Shown: positions 63,999 through 64,000 of the stretch, piece by piece
Position numbering within the stretch: position 1 is the first letter of the stretch
Layout: each line of letters opens with the position of its first letter
DNA from: Branchiostoma lanceolatum
Lineage: Eukaryota > Chordata > Leptocardii > Amphioxiformes > Branchiostomatidae
Direction of reading: 5' to 3'
DNA length: 64,000 nucleotides
Assembly (NCBI RefSeq): GCF_035083965.1
Contig: NC_089739.1
Location: forward strand, 7,428,001-7,492,000
Position numbers and translations under genes: made by a program
The notes under the pieces: model-generated
The model's database searches: none
Seen by the model: only the letters and a program-made list of their open reading frames with translations
Told to the model about the DNA's origin: nothing

Positions 63999-64000
63999 TA

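Overview
The window looks like nuclear DNA of an invertebrate chordate, most likely a cephalochordate (amphioxus, Branchiostoma). This is an inference from short GT-AG introns mostly in phase 1 around extracellular modules, mosaic LDL-receptor-A, kringle, somatomedin-B and discoidin proteins, single-exon TRIM-NHL and leucine-rich-repeat genes, and many tRNA-derived SINEs and palindromic elements. There is no operon structure, CRISPR array or prokaryotic feature.

Layout. (1) 1-14.8 kb, plus strand: the 3' part of a kinesin-3 gene of the KIF13 family, ending in a CAP-Gly domain; the motor head lies off the left edge. (2) 14.8-19 kb: 3' UTR and repeats. (3) 19.0-20.25 kb, plus: a single-exon leucine-rich-repeat membrane protein. 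(4) 21.9-24.0 kb, plus: a single-exon TRIM-NHL protein whose last 60 coding bases plus start of 3' UTR are tandemly duplicated. (5) 24.8-33.8 kb, plus: a ten-exon mosaic seven-transmembrane receptor (signal peptide, discoidin-like, three LDLa, two kringles, somatomedin B, paired cysteine modules, secretin/Methuselah-like 7TM, 22-residue tandem repeats in the cytoplasmic tail). (6) 37.15-52.65 kb, minus: a 22-exon mosaic cell-surface protein (signal peptide, eight LDLa, two discoidin domains, cysteine-rich module, a giant repeat exon, five further LDLa or LDLa-like modules, acidic linker, predicted GPI tail). I joined the exons by hand; reading phase is kept through all junctions in both mosaic genes (1366 and 1675 residues). 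(7) 55.6-56.5 kb, plus: a ten-finger C2H2 zinc-finger gene, followed by a 518-bp near-perfect palindrome. (8) 62.75-64 kb, minus: the C-terminal part of a CCHC zinc-knuckle protein cut by the right edge.

Genes 5 and 6 are convergent neighbours built from the same module types. The most unusual material is in gene 6: one 1977-bp exon inserts about 620 residues of Gly/Pro-rich and dibasic-bounded repeats inside what looks like a single LDLa module. The dibasic part resembles a multi-copy peptide precursor. Gene 5 contains an intron-plus-exon-start segment reused in front of two unrelated modules, which gives a view of exon shuffling at sequence level.

Limits: exon models come from splice signals and frame only, without transcripts; family names come from motif recognition without database searches.
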